Assembly (NCBI RefSeq): GCF_003931795.1
Contig: NZ_CP034234.1
Span: 1,116,001-1,180,000 of the forward strand
From: Erysipelothrix piscisicarius
GTDB taxonomy: Bacteria > Bacillota_I > Bacilli_A > Erysipelotrichales > Erysipelotrichaceae
DNA length: 64,000 nucleotides
Reading direction: 5' to 3'
Shown here: in pieces, positions 39,561 to 48,713 of the stretch
Numbering within the stretch: the stretch's first letter is position 1
Layout: the number at the start of each line of letters is the position of its first letter
Position numbers and translations under genes: made by a program
The notes under the pieces: model-generated
Told to the model about the DNA's origin: nothing
What the model saw: only the letters and a program-made list of their open reading frames with translations
The model's database searches: none

Positions 39561-39615
39561 AAACCTCCGTTCAAATTTGCTACCACATTGTAACATTTGA
39601 ACAGAGGTTTATCAA
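39561..39615 (-). promoter_or_regulatory. Promoter, inverted repeat and SD-covering hairpin before paralogue 2
   Basis: Minus strand: TTGATA (39615-39610), 17 bases, TACAAT (39592-39587). Arms 39561-39576 and 39595-39610 are inverted repeats of 16 bases with one mismatch; their core GTTCA-N24-TGAAC has the same spacing as upstream of paralogue 1. In RNA from the capsule operon the 3' arm includes the GGAGG ribosome site and ends in TTTTT, so the hairpin could also act as terminator or hide the ribosome site. Confidence 0.65.
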
Positions 39616-40788
39616 TTACCTTTGGTATAACTTAAGAGTGTTTGCGACAAAAGTATGTGAATCATGTATCAAGTCGTCAAACGCATCAAAAGATACGGTT
39701 TGATTTGATTCCAGCGTCTCCACAATCGCATCCAAATCACCTTGTTTGACAATAGTCATAAAAGGATGATCAGCAACCTCTTTATTCCCACCCGTATCGT
39801 AAGCGATAACCGGTGTTTGGCAACATAAGGCTTCAATATTTGTAGTTGGATAATTATCCTCGTAAGTTGGGTTTATAAAACGATAAGAGAGCGTGTAATA
39901 TGCGGCCAGTTGCTCAGCACTATCGGTTCTTAAAACACCATCAATTGAAGCGGGTAATGCCTTCTTTTGCTCCTCTGTTAAACCAATCAGGACAATTTTG
40001 TAATCCTCAGAAATCATCGTACTCAATTTAATGAAATCATTTAAACCTTTCCGTTGTTCCCAAATGCTTGCTACACCCAGTAATACGCGTTTTCCTTCGT
40101 ATTTTTGGCTTAATTCTTGATCATAAGTCGGTTTGAATAGGTCTGTATTAATACCGTTATGAATCACTTCACATGGATATTGCGAAAGAAAACTTTTTGA
40201 GAGTAAGTTCTTAAGCCAATATGAAGGCGTAATTAAGGTTAAATTATCAAGTCCGCTAAATGCATTCTTTTTCCATAAGAAATTCTTTTTTTGACGTTTG
40301 AAAAGCAATGCCTCTGGATAATCACGTGTTGAATTGCATTCGACACATCCCTCATCCCACATTTTACATCCATGAAAGTCAAAATATGCACTACTACCAC
40401 TTATTGGCCAACAATCATGGAATGTCCAATAAATCTTCCCTTTATAGGATTTAAGCGATTCAAATAACATTTCAACATTTAAGTAATAGCCGTGAAGGTT
40501 ATGCAAGTGAATTACATCGGGTTGGTAGGATTCAATTTTTTGAATCAGTTTTTGAGTCGCACGGTTTGAATGAAGACCGTGACGGTTAAAGAGTCGAGTC
40601 ATAAGAACATGGTTATATGTAGAGCGTTTATCGCCAATATAAAAAGTGTCTGTTTTGTCCTTGGCATCATGACGTCCATAACTGATTAAAACCTCATGGC
40701 CTTCTTTTTTTAATCCATTTGCGAGATCGCGTACAATTTTACCAGTACTGCCATAATCACATACCGAATTAATAAATAGAACCTTCAT
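39616..40788 (-). CDS. Glycosyltransferase family 4, capsule
   Basis: GT-B glycosyltransferase, 390 residues. N-terminal Rossmann start MKVLFINSVCDYGSTGKIVRDLA; C-terminal donor-binding part with NPTYEDNYPTTNIEALCCQTPVIA (EX7E-like). The ATG at 40788 overlaps the preceding stop (TAATG), and GGAG lies upstream. It has a Cys-rich insertion (FHDCWPISG, KMWDEGCVECNSTRDYP) seen in a subgroup of capsule transferases. Last gene of the capsule cluster before the lic genes. Confidence 0.85.
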   Translation of the reverse strand: MKVLFINSVCDYGSTGKIVRDLANGLKKEGHEVLISYGRHDAKDKTDTFYIGDKRSTYNHVLMTRLFNRHGLHSNRATQKLIQKIESYQPDVIHLHNLHGYYLNVEMLFESLKSYKGKIYWTFHDCWPISGSSAYFDFHGCKMWDEGCVECNSTRDYPEALLFKRQKKNFLWKKNAFSGLDNLTLITPSYWLKNLLSKSFLSQYPCEVIHNGINTDLFKPTYDQELSQKYEGKRVLLGVASIWEQRKGLNDFIKLSTMISEDYKIVLIGLTEEQKKALPASIDGVLRTDSAEQLAAYYTLSYRFINPTYEDNYPTTNIEALCCQTPVIAYDTGGNKEVADHPFMTIVKQGDLDAIVETLESNQTVSFDAFDDLIHDSHTFVANTLKLYQR

Positions 40789-41912
40789 TATTTGCTCCAA
40801 ACAGTACGATTGATGTAGTCAACATATGAAATGATTATGCGTAATACCTTTTCGGATACATTTGGCATACTGTAATCAGCAACATGGCGCAACGTATTGG
40901 GTTCTTGCGTTTCTAATACCGCTAACCCTTGTAGAATACGTTCTTTTCCAAGACCTACCATCATGACCGATGCTTCTTCCATTGCTTCTGGACGTTCGTG
41001 TGCTTCACGTAGATTAAGCGCTTTAAATCTCAGAATTGAAGACTCTTCACTAATTGTACCACTATCACTGAGTGTCGCTTTCGATTCCATTTGAAGTTTA
41101 ACATAATCGTTAAATCCCATTGGTTTCATGATTTTTACAAGCGGATGGAAGGATACACCCTTCGCATCAATCATATTTTTTGTTCGAGGATGTGTGCTCA
41201 CAATGATTGGCATCTGATATTTTTCAGCAATCGCATTGAGACTATCAACAAGATTTAAGAAATTCTTCTCTGAGTTAATATTCTCATCACGATGAGCGGA
41301 AACGACAAAATATTCACCTTTCGTGAGATTAAGTGTTTCTAGAATGTTACTTGCAGCAATATCATCATGACGCGATTGGATTACCTCAAACATTGGGCTT
41401 CCAGTTTTAATGACGCGATCTGCGGATAAACCTTCACGCAATAAATACTCACGTGCAATATCGCTGTATGTAAGGTTGATATCAGAAATATGATCAACAA
41501 TTTTACGGTTTGTTTCTTCAGGAACGCGTTGATCAAAACAACGATTTCCAGCTTCCATGTGAAATATTGGAATCTGTTTTCGCTTTGCAGCAATTGCGCA
41601 AAGACAGCTGTTTGTATCGCCAAGCACTAAAAATGCATCGGGATTCACTTCTTCTAAAACAGGTTCAATATTGATAAGAATATTACCAATGGTTCCCACT
41701 GGTTTTCCCGTTGCGGTTTCTAAAAAATAATCTGGTTTTCGAAGCTTAAAATCGTTAAAAAAGACTTCATTTAATTCATAATCGTAGTTTTGACCTGTAT
41801 GAACCAGCACGTGGTCAATTGCATCACTTGATTCTAAACGATTTATCACAGCGGATAATCGAATTATTTCGGGGCGTGTTCCCACGACAGTCATAACTTT
41901 TAGTTTTTTCAT
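40788..41912 (-). CDS. UDP-N-acetylglucosamine 2-epimerase family, CapG/FnlC-like
   Basis: 374 residues of the WecB/NeuC family: VVGTRPEIIRLSAVI at the N-terminus, HTGQNYDYELNEVFF, HMEAGNRCFDQRVPEETNRKI, SDSGTISEE. Following CapE- and CapF-like genes it most likely performs the last epimerisation to UDP-L-FucNAc. ATG with GGAGG upstream, immediately after capF. Confidence 0.88.
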   Translation of the reverse strand: MKKLKVMTVVGTRPEIIRLSAVINRLESSDAIDHVLVHTGQNYDYELNEVFFNDFKLRKPDYFLETATGKPVGTIGNILINIEPVLEEVNPDAFLVLGDTNSCLCAIAAKRKQIPIFHMEAGNRCFDQRVPEETNRKIVDHISDINLTYSDIAREYLLREGLSADRVIKTGSPMFEVIQSRHDDIAASNILETLNLTKGEYFVVSAHRDENINSEKNFLNLVDSLNAIAEKYQMPIIVSTHPRTKNMIDAKGVSFHPLVKIMKPMGFNDYVKLQMESKATLSDSGTISEESSILRFKALNLREAHERPEAMEEASVMMVGLGKERILQGLAVLETQEPNTLRHVADYSMPNVSEKVLRIIISYVDYINRTVWSK

Positions 41913-43022
41913 CTAAACCTCCAAATAGTGTGTATCGGGTGTTTCGGGATTGAACGGTTCATTCACCCACATCACCGTAATTAAATCCGTAGTACCCGTA
42001 TTAATGATATTGTGCGTATATCCAGTAGGTATATCGATAACTTCGAGTTTATCCCCAGATACATGATATTCTATAATTTCTGTTTCAAAGATATCTCTAA
42101 ATTGGATACAGCCTTGACCCGAAACAACAAGAAATTTTTCGTTTTTACTGTGATGCCAATGATTCCCCTTTGTAATTCCGGGTTTCGATATATTAATACT
42201 TACCTGACCACGATCAGGAGATTTTAAAAATTCTGTGAAGGATCCACGGTCATCACATTTCATATCGAGGAAATAATTAAATTTATCTTTGGGTAGAAAA
42301 GCTAAATAAGTACTGTATAGTTTTTTCTCGAATCCATCCTTAAGATTCGGTACAAAAAGGGAATCACGTGACGCTTTAAAAGCATATAATAAGTCAGCAA
42401 TTTCACCTAAAGTCACATCATAAGATGTTGGGACAGTACAATAGATTTCCTCCACAATGGTAGGCGTTCCATTTATTGCACGTATAAGCTCTAAGACAAC
42501 ATCATCAATATACATAAGATTTAATGAAACATCGGGATCATTAATCTGTATGGGTTCATTTCGTGATATCGCATGACACCATGTTGCAATGACCGTATTG
42601 TAATGTGGTCGCGACCATTTTCCAAATAAATTTGAAAAACGATAGATCCAAACAGGTGCTCCGGTTTGTTTTATATGGTTTATCAAAACGGACTCCCCTT
42701 CACGTTTGCTTCGCCCATATTCATTATCCAATACTGCTTGAATGCTTGAAGAAACAAGAATGGGCGCTTTATTTTTATTTTTTTCAAGAGCATTACAAAG
42801 GTGTTCTGTAAAACCTACATTTCCCTTCTGAAATTCTTCGGGGTCTGTCGGACGATTAATGCCTGCAAGGTGAACGACAACATCTGCTTGAGCACAGTAA
42901 TCGTCAAGTTCAGAAAGAGTATTATTGCGATCATAAGCAAGGACTTTGTGTCCAAGATGATCTAATGTCGCAATCAGATTTTTTCCAACAAAACCTGATG
43001 CACCGGTAACCAGAATTTTCAT
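41913..43022 (-). CDS. CapF-like UDP-6-deoxyhexose reductase with cupin domain
   Basis: 369 residues. N-terminal extended SDR domain (ILVTGASGFVGKNLIATL, GRSKREGE as the YxxxK motif region), then a C-terminal cupin (KGNHWHHSKNEKFLVVSGQG). This two-domain layout is specific to CapF/FnlB, the second enzyme of UDP-L-FucNAc synthesis. Adjacent to capE and capG without gaps. Confidence 0.9.
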   Translation of the reverse strand: MKILVTGASGFVGKNLIATLDHLGHKVLAYDRNNTLSELDDYCAQADVVVHLAGINRPTDPEEFQKGNVGFTEHLCNALEKNKNKAPILVSSSIQAVLDNEYGRSKREGESVLINHIKQTGAPVWIYRFSNLFGKWSRPHYNTVIATWCHAISRNEPIQINDPDVSLNLMYIDDVVLELIRAINGTPTIVEEIYCTVPTSYDVTLGEIADLLYAFKASRDSLFVPNLKDGFEKKLYSTYLAFLPKDKFNYFLDMKCDDRGSFTEFLKSPDRGQVSINISKPGITKGNHWHHSKNEKFLVVSGQGCIQFRDIFETEIIEYHVSGDKLEVIDIPTGYTHNIINTGTTDLITVMWVNEPFNPETPDTHYLEV

Positions 43023-44036
43023 CTACATCATACCCTTTAGCTCATCTTTAATTTCATAAAGATCGACTAACTTAGCCTTAATTTCTTCTACATTTAGGCG
43101 ATATGTATTATGAGAGTTATATTCTTGTTCTTCATGAATTTCCTCACCTTCCATGAAATATTTATCGTAGTTGAGATCGCGTTGATCCATCGGTACACGA
43201 TAATAATCTGTAAGGTCTTCAGCTTTTTCAAACTCTTCTTTTGTTAGAAGGGTTTCATAGAGTTTTTCTCCATGACGTGTACCAATGATACGTGTTCCTT
43301 TTTGATATCCTGTGAGTTCGACAATCGCTTGGGTTAAATCTTCGATTGTACTTGCAGGTGATTTTTGTACAAAGAGATCGCCCGGTTCGCCATGTTCAAA
43401 GGCAAATAATACCAATTCGACTGCTTCGTCAAGACTCATCAAGAAACGGGTCATGTGGGGATTTGTGATGGTTAATTCTTTACCCATACGAATTTGTTCT
43501 AAGAATAATGGAATTACAGATCCGCGTGAAGCCATGACATTTCCATATCGCGTTCCACAGATAACGGTATTGGTTTCTTTCGCAATCCGAGCTTTCGCAA
43601 CAAATGTTTTTTCCATCATCGCTTTTGAAATTCCCATAGCATTAATTGGATATGCTGCTTTATCTGTTGAAAGACATACAACACGTTCTACACCACAGTC
43701 AATAGCAGTTTCTAATACATTATCGGTTCCAATAACGTTTGTTTTAACGGCTTCAATTGGGAAAAACTCGCATGAAGGAACTTGCTTAAGCGCAGCTGCA
43801 TGGAAGATGTAGTCAACACCACGAACTGCATGAATCAAGGATTCTTTCTGACGAACATCTCCAATATAGAACTTTAAGCGATCATCATTGAAAAACTTAC
43901 GCATATCATCTTGTTTTTTCTCATCGCGCGATAAAATGCGGATTTCCTTAATATCTTCTTTTAAGAGTCGACGTACTACGGCATTTCCAAATGAACCGGT
44001 ACCGCCTGTAATGAGTAATACTTTATTTTCAAACAT
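43023..44036 (-). CDS. CapE/FnlA-like UDP-GlcNAc 4,6-dehydratase/epimerase
   Basis: 337 residues. NAD-binding LLITGGTGSFGNAVVRRLL and catalytic-region CLSTDKAAYPINAMGISKAMMEK split by the family's MxxxK signature in place of YxxxK. First enzyme of the UDP-L-FucNAc pathway, soluble (no N-terminal membrane segment as in CapD). Shares the capE-capF-capG order of Staphylococcus aureus serotype 5/8 capsule genes. Confidence 0.9.
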   Translation of the reverse strand: MFENKVLLITGGTGSFGNAVVRRLLKEDIKEIRILSRDEKKQDDMRKFFNDDRLKFYIGDVRQKESLIHAVRGVDYIFHAAALKQVPSCEFFPIEAVKTNVIGTDNVLETAIDCGVERVVCLSTDKAAYPINAMGISKAMMEKTFVAKARIAKETNTVICGTRYGNVMASRGSVIPLFLEQIRMGKELTITNPHMTRFLMSLDEAVELVLFAFEHGEPGDLFVQKSPASTIEDLTQAIVELTGYQKGTRIIGTRHGEKLYETLLTKEEFEKAEDLTDYYRVPMDQRDLNYDKYFMEGEEIHEEQEYNSHNTYRLNVEEIKAKLVDLYEIKDELKGMM

Positions 44037-44041
44037 AATTT

Positions 44042-45247
44042 TTACGCTCCCATGTGTTTTATAATTATTTCGTATGCATGTGCAACAGTATAATGATTCA
44101 TTAAATAATCATGTCCATTTGCACCCATTTTTTTTCTTAAATCTTGATTTGATACAAGCGTGTCAATTGCTTGATACCATGCATCAACATCAGTACTTTC
44201 AATTCCGAATCCATACTCATTTGACATTGCAATGGTTCCAATATCTGTAGCAGTGTCTGTTGCACAAACAACCGGCTTTGAAGCCTCAAGATAGGTTAAA
44301 AGGCGTTGTGGGTAATTAGGAATTGTAAAACGATGATCTAAGAAAATTAAACCAACATCACATTGACTTACAAGACTATTATATACCCTACTTTCAAGTT
44401 GCCCTAGGAAAAGTGTATTGGATATATTTTTTTCTTTAATAAATGAGGTAATAAGATCTTCTTTAGCACCCGATCCTGCAATTAAGAAAACAATACGTTC
44501 ATCATTTTTAATACGATCAATACACTCAATGACAAATGGGATTGCTTGCGGAGCTCCTAAATTACCTCCGTACAAAAGAATTGTTTGATCATCTCGAATC
44601 GCATAGGCTTCACGGATAGAAATGCTGTCATGTGCCGTATTGTTTTCATTAATATCCAAAGCATTTGGTAAAATTTCAAGCCGCCCAATTGTAGAAGGAT
44701 GGTGAATTTCCATGTATTTTAGGTTTGCGGGTGACATGGTACCAATTACATCAAACATTCTATAGAGCGCTTTTTCTTTATGAGCGAAGAAACGATGAAT
44801 AAGTCCGTTCGCTTTCATAAAACCAAGGTCAACTGCATTTTGTGGAAATATATCCTTAAGCATGAGATAGCATAATGCATTGGGATTTTTTGATTTAAGA
44901 TAGTTAACTGTTTTGAGTAACGTAATGGGTGGCGTCGAATAGAGAATTAAGTCAAACGATTCATGACCTAAATGCTTCTTAAGTGCGCTTCTAAATTGTG
45001 AATCAATTCTAAGCGTTGCGATACCTTTATCGATTAGGTTACTATTTTTCGTTAAATTTCCTGTTTTAATACCAAGATAGTGCATGCCAAATTGTTCATA
45101 ATACTCGGTTTCTTGGTCTAAACGTTTTTCACGGGCATAAGCAATGGTAACATCATGACCTTTTTTTTGGAACTCAGAAAGCAAATCAAAGTAAATACTG
45201 TGACGATGCATCCCTGAATTGGTAGAACTCAAATAAAGTACTTTCAT
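44042..45247 (-). CDS. Glycosyltransferase family 4, WbuB-like
   Basis: 401 residues, GT-B fold. N-terminal VLYLSSTNSGMHRHSIYFDLLSEF; C-terminal LLYGGNLGAPQAI and YPQRLLTYLEASKPVV. It resembles WbuB-type L-fucosaminyltransferases, which fits the neighbouring UDP-L-FucNAc genes, but the acceptor is unknown. GGAGGTCC precedes the ATG. Confidence 0.84.
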   Translation of the reverse strand: MKVLYLSSTNSGMHRHSIYFDLLSEFQKKGHDVTIAYAREKRLDQETEYYEQFGMHYLGIKTGNLTKNSNLIDKGIATLRIDSQFRSALKKHLGHESFDLILYSTPPITLLKTVNYLKSKNPNALCYLMLKDIFPQNAVDLGFMKANGLIHRFFAHKEKALYRMFDVIGTMSPANLKYMEIHHPSTIGRLEILPNALDINENNTAHDSISIREAYAIRDDQTILLYGGNLGAPQAIPFVIECIDRIKNDERIVFLIAGSGAKEDLITSFIKEKNISNTLFLGQLESRVYNSLVSQCDVGLIFLDHRFTIPNYPQRLLTYLEASKPVVCATDTATDIGTIAMSNEYGFGIESTDVDAWYQAIDTLVSNQDLRKKMGANGHDYLMNHYTVAHAYEIIIKHMGA

Positions 45248-45256
45248 AGGACCTCC

Positions 45257-47029
45257 TTAATATTGCCACAATAAAGAACCATCTTTATTGTAAAGGCGTT
45301 GACGACAATACGTATCTACAGTGATCACACCATCGGGTGCAATTCGATAAAAATCGTTACTTAAAACGGGGACAATTGGCTCAAACGACTCATTAACATA
45401 AAGAAAGAAATGATAATCGATGTACTCCAAATCAAGAATTTTATAGGTATAAGGTTTATCAAATTCCACATATTTTACGCTGATAATTTCATCTCTATAA
45501 GGGAACATATTAAGAATGCTTTCCGGTAAATTCTCAACATCATAAGATTTTACTTCAAGTGGTTGTGTAGTAATTTCTTGACGTTCGGAAGCGTCATTTG
45601 TTAATGCTGACTGAATCCGTTCTTCAGTCACCTCAGCGCCGGTTAAATCGAGATATTCAGTCGATTTAAAAGCTTGTTTTAAGTCATCATTAGGTGTATA
45701 TGCAACAAGTGATCCATAGACTGTGGGTTTTCGTTTAAAGCTTGGTTCAACAATCCATGTGCGATCAGTCCCTAAGATTCCATAGAGCTCTGACTCATGA
45801 TCCCACATTGCATAATAAGATAAATCCTCACGATAATTCGATGAAATCGGTAATGAAGCCTGTGCATCTAAAAGTTCATCACGTTCGTCATTACAATCAC
45901 GTCGAATTGTGAGATAAGCAAAGCGATTATCATAATCATCATAATTTGGACGATTGAAAATGGTATTAAAACGTAAGAGTTTGTTTGTTCCTCGATAATT
46001 AGATTGATGCATATAAGCATTGATATCTTTGTAAAGAAATAACCCCGTGAAGCATGCAAGTCCTGTATAAATGAAGCCATTCAAAATCCGGGAGTCTTTC
46101 AAGAAATAGTAATCGAGAATGTATTTAAACACAACAATGCAGAGGATAAAGGTATAAATCGTCGTACGACCAGCAATTAATTCGGAAAATTTGAGGCAGA
46201 AATAGACACCGAAGCCCAGCAATGTCGCATCCACAAGATATTTTTTAAATACGGTATCTGTGATTTTATCGTAGTGATAAAGAATTATTGCGGAAAAACC
46301 AATGCGGACGATCCCAGCGAAATTTAATACCTGTGTTTTCGCATCAATGTATCCCATTATTTTCTTCGAACCGGGAATAAATGGAAGATGCGCTAAAACA
46401 CGTTGCCATGGAATAAATGCAAAGAGGAACGAGACACCTAAAAGAATAAGAAGGTTTTTCTTATTCCATTGAACATTACGCGCTAAATAAATCACTGGAA
46501 TATAGAACAATACGGATATATGGAATAATGCAAGCACAGCGATTAATAACAGCGATTGCTTCTTCGACAAATGCTTCTGTGGATTAAAAAAGTAATACGA
46601 TGCGACGGCCATAACAAGTCCTTGTCGTATTGCACTCAAATTCCAAACAAAGAAAAACATCCCAATAAAGAGTATTAAGGACACAAGTGACGCATTTGTT
46701 GTATCATCGATCCATTTTACAAAAAAACCAAGTGTAACTGCACCAAAGAATCCAATAAAAAATTGGAATGGAAGTCCGATAGATTTAAAGATAAAAATAA
46801 AAATTCGGAACCCGAGTTCAATGTTGCTTTGGTGGTCTAACATTTTTCCAAATGTTGAAACATTTTGAAGATTATAGAGATATTCATAGGAAAAATAATC
46901 CGTTCCTACCCCTACTCTAAAAATAACAATAATGAAAAGCGGAACTGTTGCCAAATAAAATTTTTGCTTGTTTGTCAATCTAGGTAAAAAACTGACAATA
47001 AAAGGAAAAATCAGTGCGAAATAGTACAT
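45257..47029 (-). CDS. EpsG-like capsule polymerase with a large C-terminal extension
   Basis: 590 residues from the ATG at 47029, preceded by GGAGG. Residues ~1-345: about ten membrane helices with the EpsG-type RVGVGTDYFSYEYLYN near the N-terminus and FVWNLSAIRQGLVMA, as in polysaccharide polymerases. Residues ~350-590: a hydrophilic region (CNDERDELLDAQASL ... APDGVITVDTYCRQRLYNKD) not usual in this family, probably extracytoplasmic. No Wzx-type flippase lies in this cluster. Confidence 0.83.
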   Translation of the reverse strand: MYYFALIFPFIVSFLPRLTNKQKFYLATVPLFIIVIFRVGVGTDYFSYEYLYNLQNVSTFGKMLDHQSNIELGFRIFIFIFKSIGLPFQFFIGFFGAVTLGFFVKWIDDTTNASLVSLILFIGMFFFVWNLSAIRQGLVMAVASYYFFNPQKHLSKKQSLLLIAVLALFHISVLFYIPVIYLARNVQWNKKNLLILLGVSFLFAFIPWQRVLAHLPFIPGSKKIMGYIDAKTQVLNFAGIVRIGFSAIILYHYDKITDTVFKKYLVDATLLGFGVYFCLKFSELIAGRTTIYTFILCIVVFKYILDYYFLKDSRILNGFIYTGLACFTGLFLYKDINAYMHQSNYRGTNKLLRFNTIFNRPNYDDYDNRFAYLTIRRDCNDERDELLDAQASLPISSNYREDLSYYAMWDHESELYGILGTDRTWIVEPSFKRKPTVYGSLVAYTPNDDLKQAFKSTEYLDLTGAEVTEERIQSALTNDASERQEITTQPLEVKSYDVENLPESILNMFPYRDEIISVKYVEFDKPYTYKILDLEYIDYHFFLYVNESFEPIVPVLSNDFYRIAPDGVITVDTYCRQRLYNKDGSLLWQY

Positions 47030-47097
47030 AATTACCTCCAATAAAATAATATAAAATAATAAGTCTTAAAGATACATTCTCTAAGACTTATTCGAGC

Positions 47098-48426
47098 TTA
47101 AAATCCTTCAGTACTGTCTTTTTTAAATATCACGACGACGGTGCGTAGAATTAATTTAAAGTCAGTCCAAATTGAATAGTTTTCAATATACATAAGATCC
47201 ATAAGAAGTTTATCTTTTGGAGATGTATTGTACTTACCTTCGATTTGAGCAAGACCTGTTAAGCCCGCTTTCACCTTGAGACGGTAAGCAAATTCCGGTA
47301 AAACTTTTTGATACGAATCGACATTTTCAAGCATTTCAGGACGCGGTCCGACAATGCTCATTTCCCCTTTTAATATATTAATAAGTTGTGGAAGTTCATC
47401 CATTCGAATTTTTCGAAGTACTTTCCCAACAGACGTAATCCGATCGTCGTGTTCTGTAGCTGAATAATTTTCAACGTTTTCTTTCATCGTACGGAATTTA
47501 TAAACATCAAAAATACGGCCATCGATTGTTGCTCTTTTTTGTTTGAAAAGAATGGTACCCCCGTCATTAAGTTTGATTGCAATTGCCGCAATAATCCAGA
47601 TTGGTGACGAGACTATCGCTCCGATTACCGCAACAAAAATATCTAAAATACGTTTCAATACCCGCTGTTCAAAGGATAAGCCTTGTATGTTAACTTCAAC
47701 CATCGCCTTATCATCTACAACCATCGAAAATCCTGAAAGCTCCACAATATCTGAAATTGATGGCGCAAACATAAAATTCAATTGATGTTTATAGCATAGA
47801 TCAACGAGACGTTTCCGCTCACTTACAGGTGTTTCTAAGATCACTACGTAATCAACATTGAAAAGCATCGCTTCTAAATTTGGATCATCAACAGTAATAC
47901 ACCCCAAAATATCATACTGAAGCTTAAAACGTTCCAAATAGTGATTAACCTTCGGTAAACTTTCCTGATCGTTTTTATCATAGACTATAATCGTTCGTGA
48001 TGGCTTATACATTTTAAAATAGATGTAATTACCTAAATAAGCGAAGACCACAATGCCTACAATTTGAATGATCATGGTATAAAAAAGTAAATCCAATTGT
48101 TCAATTTTAAAAGATTGATTGTTGTTTGGATTTGTATTCATAACCATTAATTGAAAAAACGTTGCTAAATCTGTCAAGATAATCGCAATCGTAGAATTAT
48201 AGATAATTGGTTTGCTTTTCTTAATACCAATTTCAAAAGGTCCGTAAACCTTAAGCATTAAAATTCCAATCAAGATAAAGGTTGATCCGGTAATGACCGC
48301 TGTTCTTGACCAATTTTGTAGCGCAATATTTTCTTTTCCAAAGAGATAAAAGAATACCGCTGCTAAAAACACAAAGATAAATCCCTTTAGAGCCACAATT
48401 ACTAATGACTTTAGATTTTTACTCAT
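47098..48426 (-). CDS. Undecaprenyl-phosphate sugar-1-phosphate transferase (capsule initiation)
   Basis: 442-residue polyprenyl glycosylphosphotransferase. Four or five N-terminal helices (~5-155), a CoA-binding-like middle (YKPSRTIIVYDKNDQ), a further helix (~268-292) and the catalytic domain: KRILDIFVAVIGAIVSSP, FKQKRATIDGRIFDVYKFRTM, RKIRMDELPQLINILKGEMS, VGPRPE, KAGLTGLAQ. It links the first sugar to undecaprenyl phosphate. First gene of the capsule operon, with AGGAG upstream. Confidence 0.9.
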   Translation of the reverse strand: MSKNLKSLVIVALKGFIFVFLAAVFFYLFGKENIALQNWSRTAVITGSTFILIGILMLKVYGPFEIGIKKSKPIIYNSTIAIILTDLATFFQLMVMNTNPNNNQSFKIEQLDLLFYTMIIQIVGIVVFAYLGNYIYFKMYKPSRTIIVYDKNDQESLPKVNHYLERFKLQYDILGCITVDDPNLEAMLFNVDYVVILETPVSERKRLVDLCYKHQLNFMFAPSISDIVELSGFSMVVDDKAMVEVNIQGLSFEQRVLKRILDIFVAVIGAIVSSPIWIIAAIAIKLNDGGTILFKQKRATIDGRIFDVYKFRTMKENVENYSATEHDDRITSVGKVLRKIRMDELPQLINILKGEMSIVGPRPEMLENVDSYQKVLPEFAYRLKVKAGLTGLAQIEGKYNTSPKDKLLMDLMYIENYSIWTDFKLILRTVVVIFKKDSTEGF

Positions 48427-48539
48427 ATTTTCTCCTAATTATTAACTACTACCCGTAAAACACAAATTCGTTTTCATATAGAAACATTTTTATATTTTTA
48501 GTAATCAAATACGTTATAGATAAAGTGTTTTCACAATAA

Positions 48540-48576
48540 ATTCCATTGAATGGGTTGAATCAAGTTTCAATGGAAT
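48540..48576 (-). repeat. Stem-loop in the capsule operon leader
   Basis: ATTCCATTGAA (48540-48550) and TTCAATGGAAT (48566-48576) form an 11-bp perfect inverted repeat with a 15-base loop in the untranslated leader. No T-run follows, so regulation or stability is likelier than termination. The rest of 48427-48700 shows no gene. Confidence 0.6.
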
Positions 48577-48619
48577 AATTTTGTATAAAACGCAGTAGAT
48601 AACCTATTTATCCTTGTCA

Positions 48620-48648
48620 ATTATACCATTTTGACGTGTTAGATTCAA
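48620..48648 (-). promoter_or_regulatory. Capsule operon promoter
   Basis: Minus strand TTGAAT (48648-48643), 17-base spacer, TATAAT (48625-48620). Predicted start near 48613 gives a leader of ~187 bases to the first ATG. Confidence 0.82.
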
Positions 48649-48682
48649 TATTGTAGGGCTGTCTTCATTAATTGTTAAGAAA

Positions 48683-48713
48683 GAATTCAAAAAAACAGAA
48701 TCAATTTGATTCT
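48683..48713 (-). terminator. Intrinsic terminator overlapping the anmK stop
   Basis: On the minus strand AACAGAATC and GATTCTGTT enclose AAATT and are followed by TTTTT. The anmK TGA lies inside the hairpin, so this ends the amino-sugar recycling operon before the capsule promoter. Confidence 0.85.
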
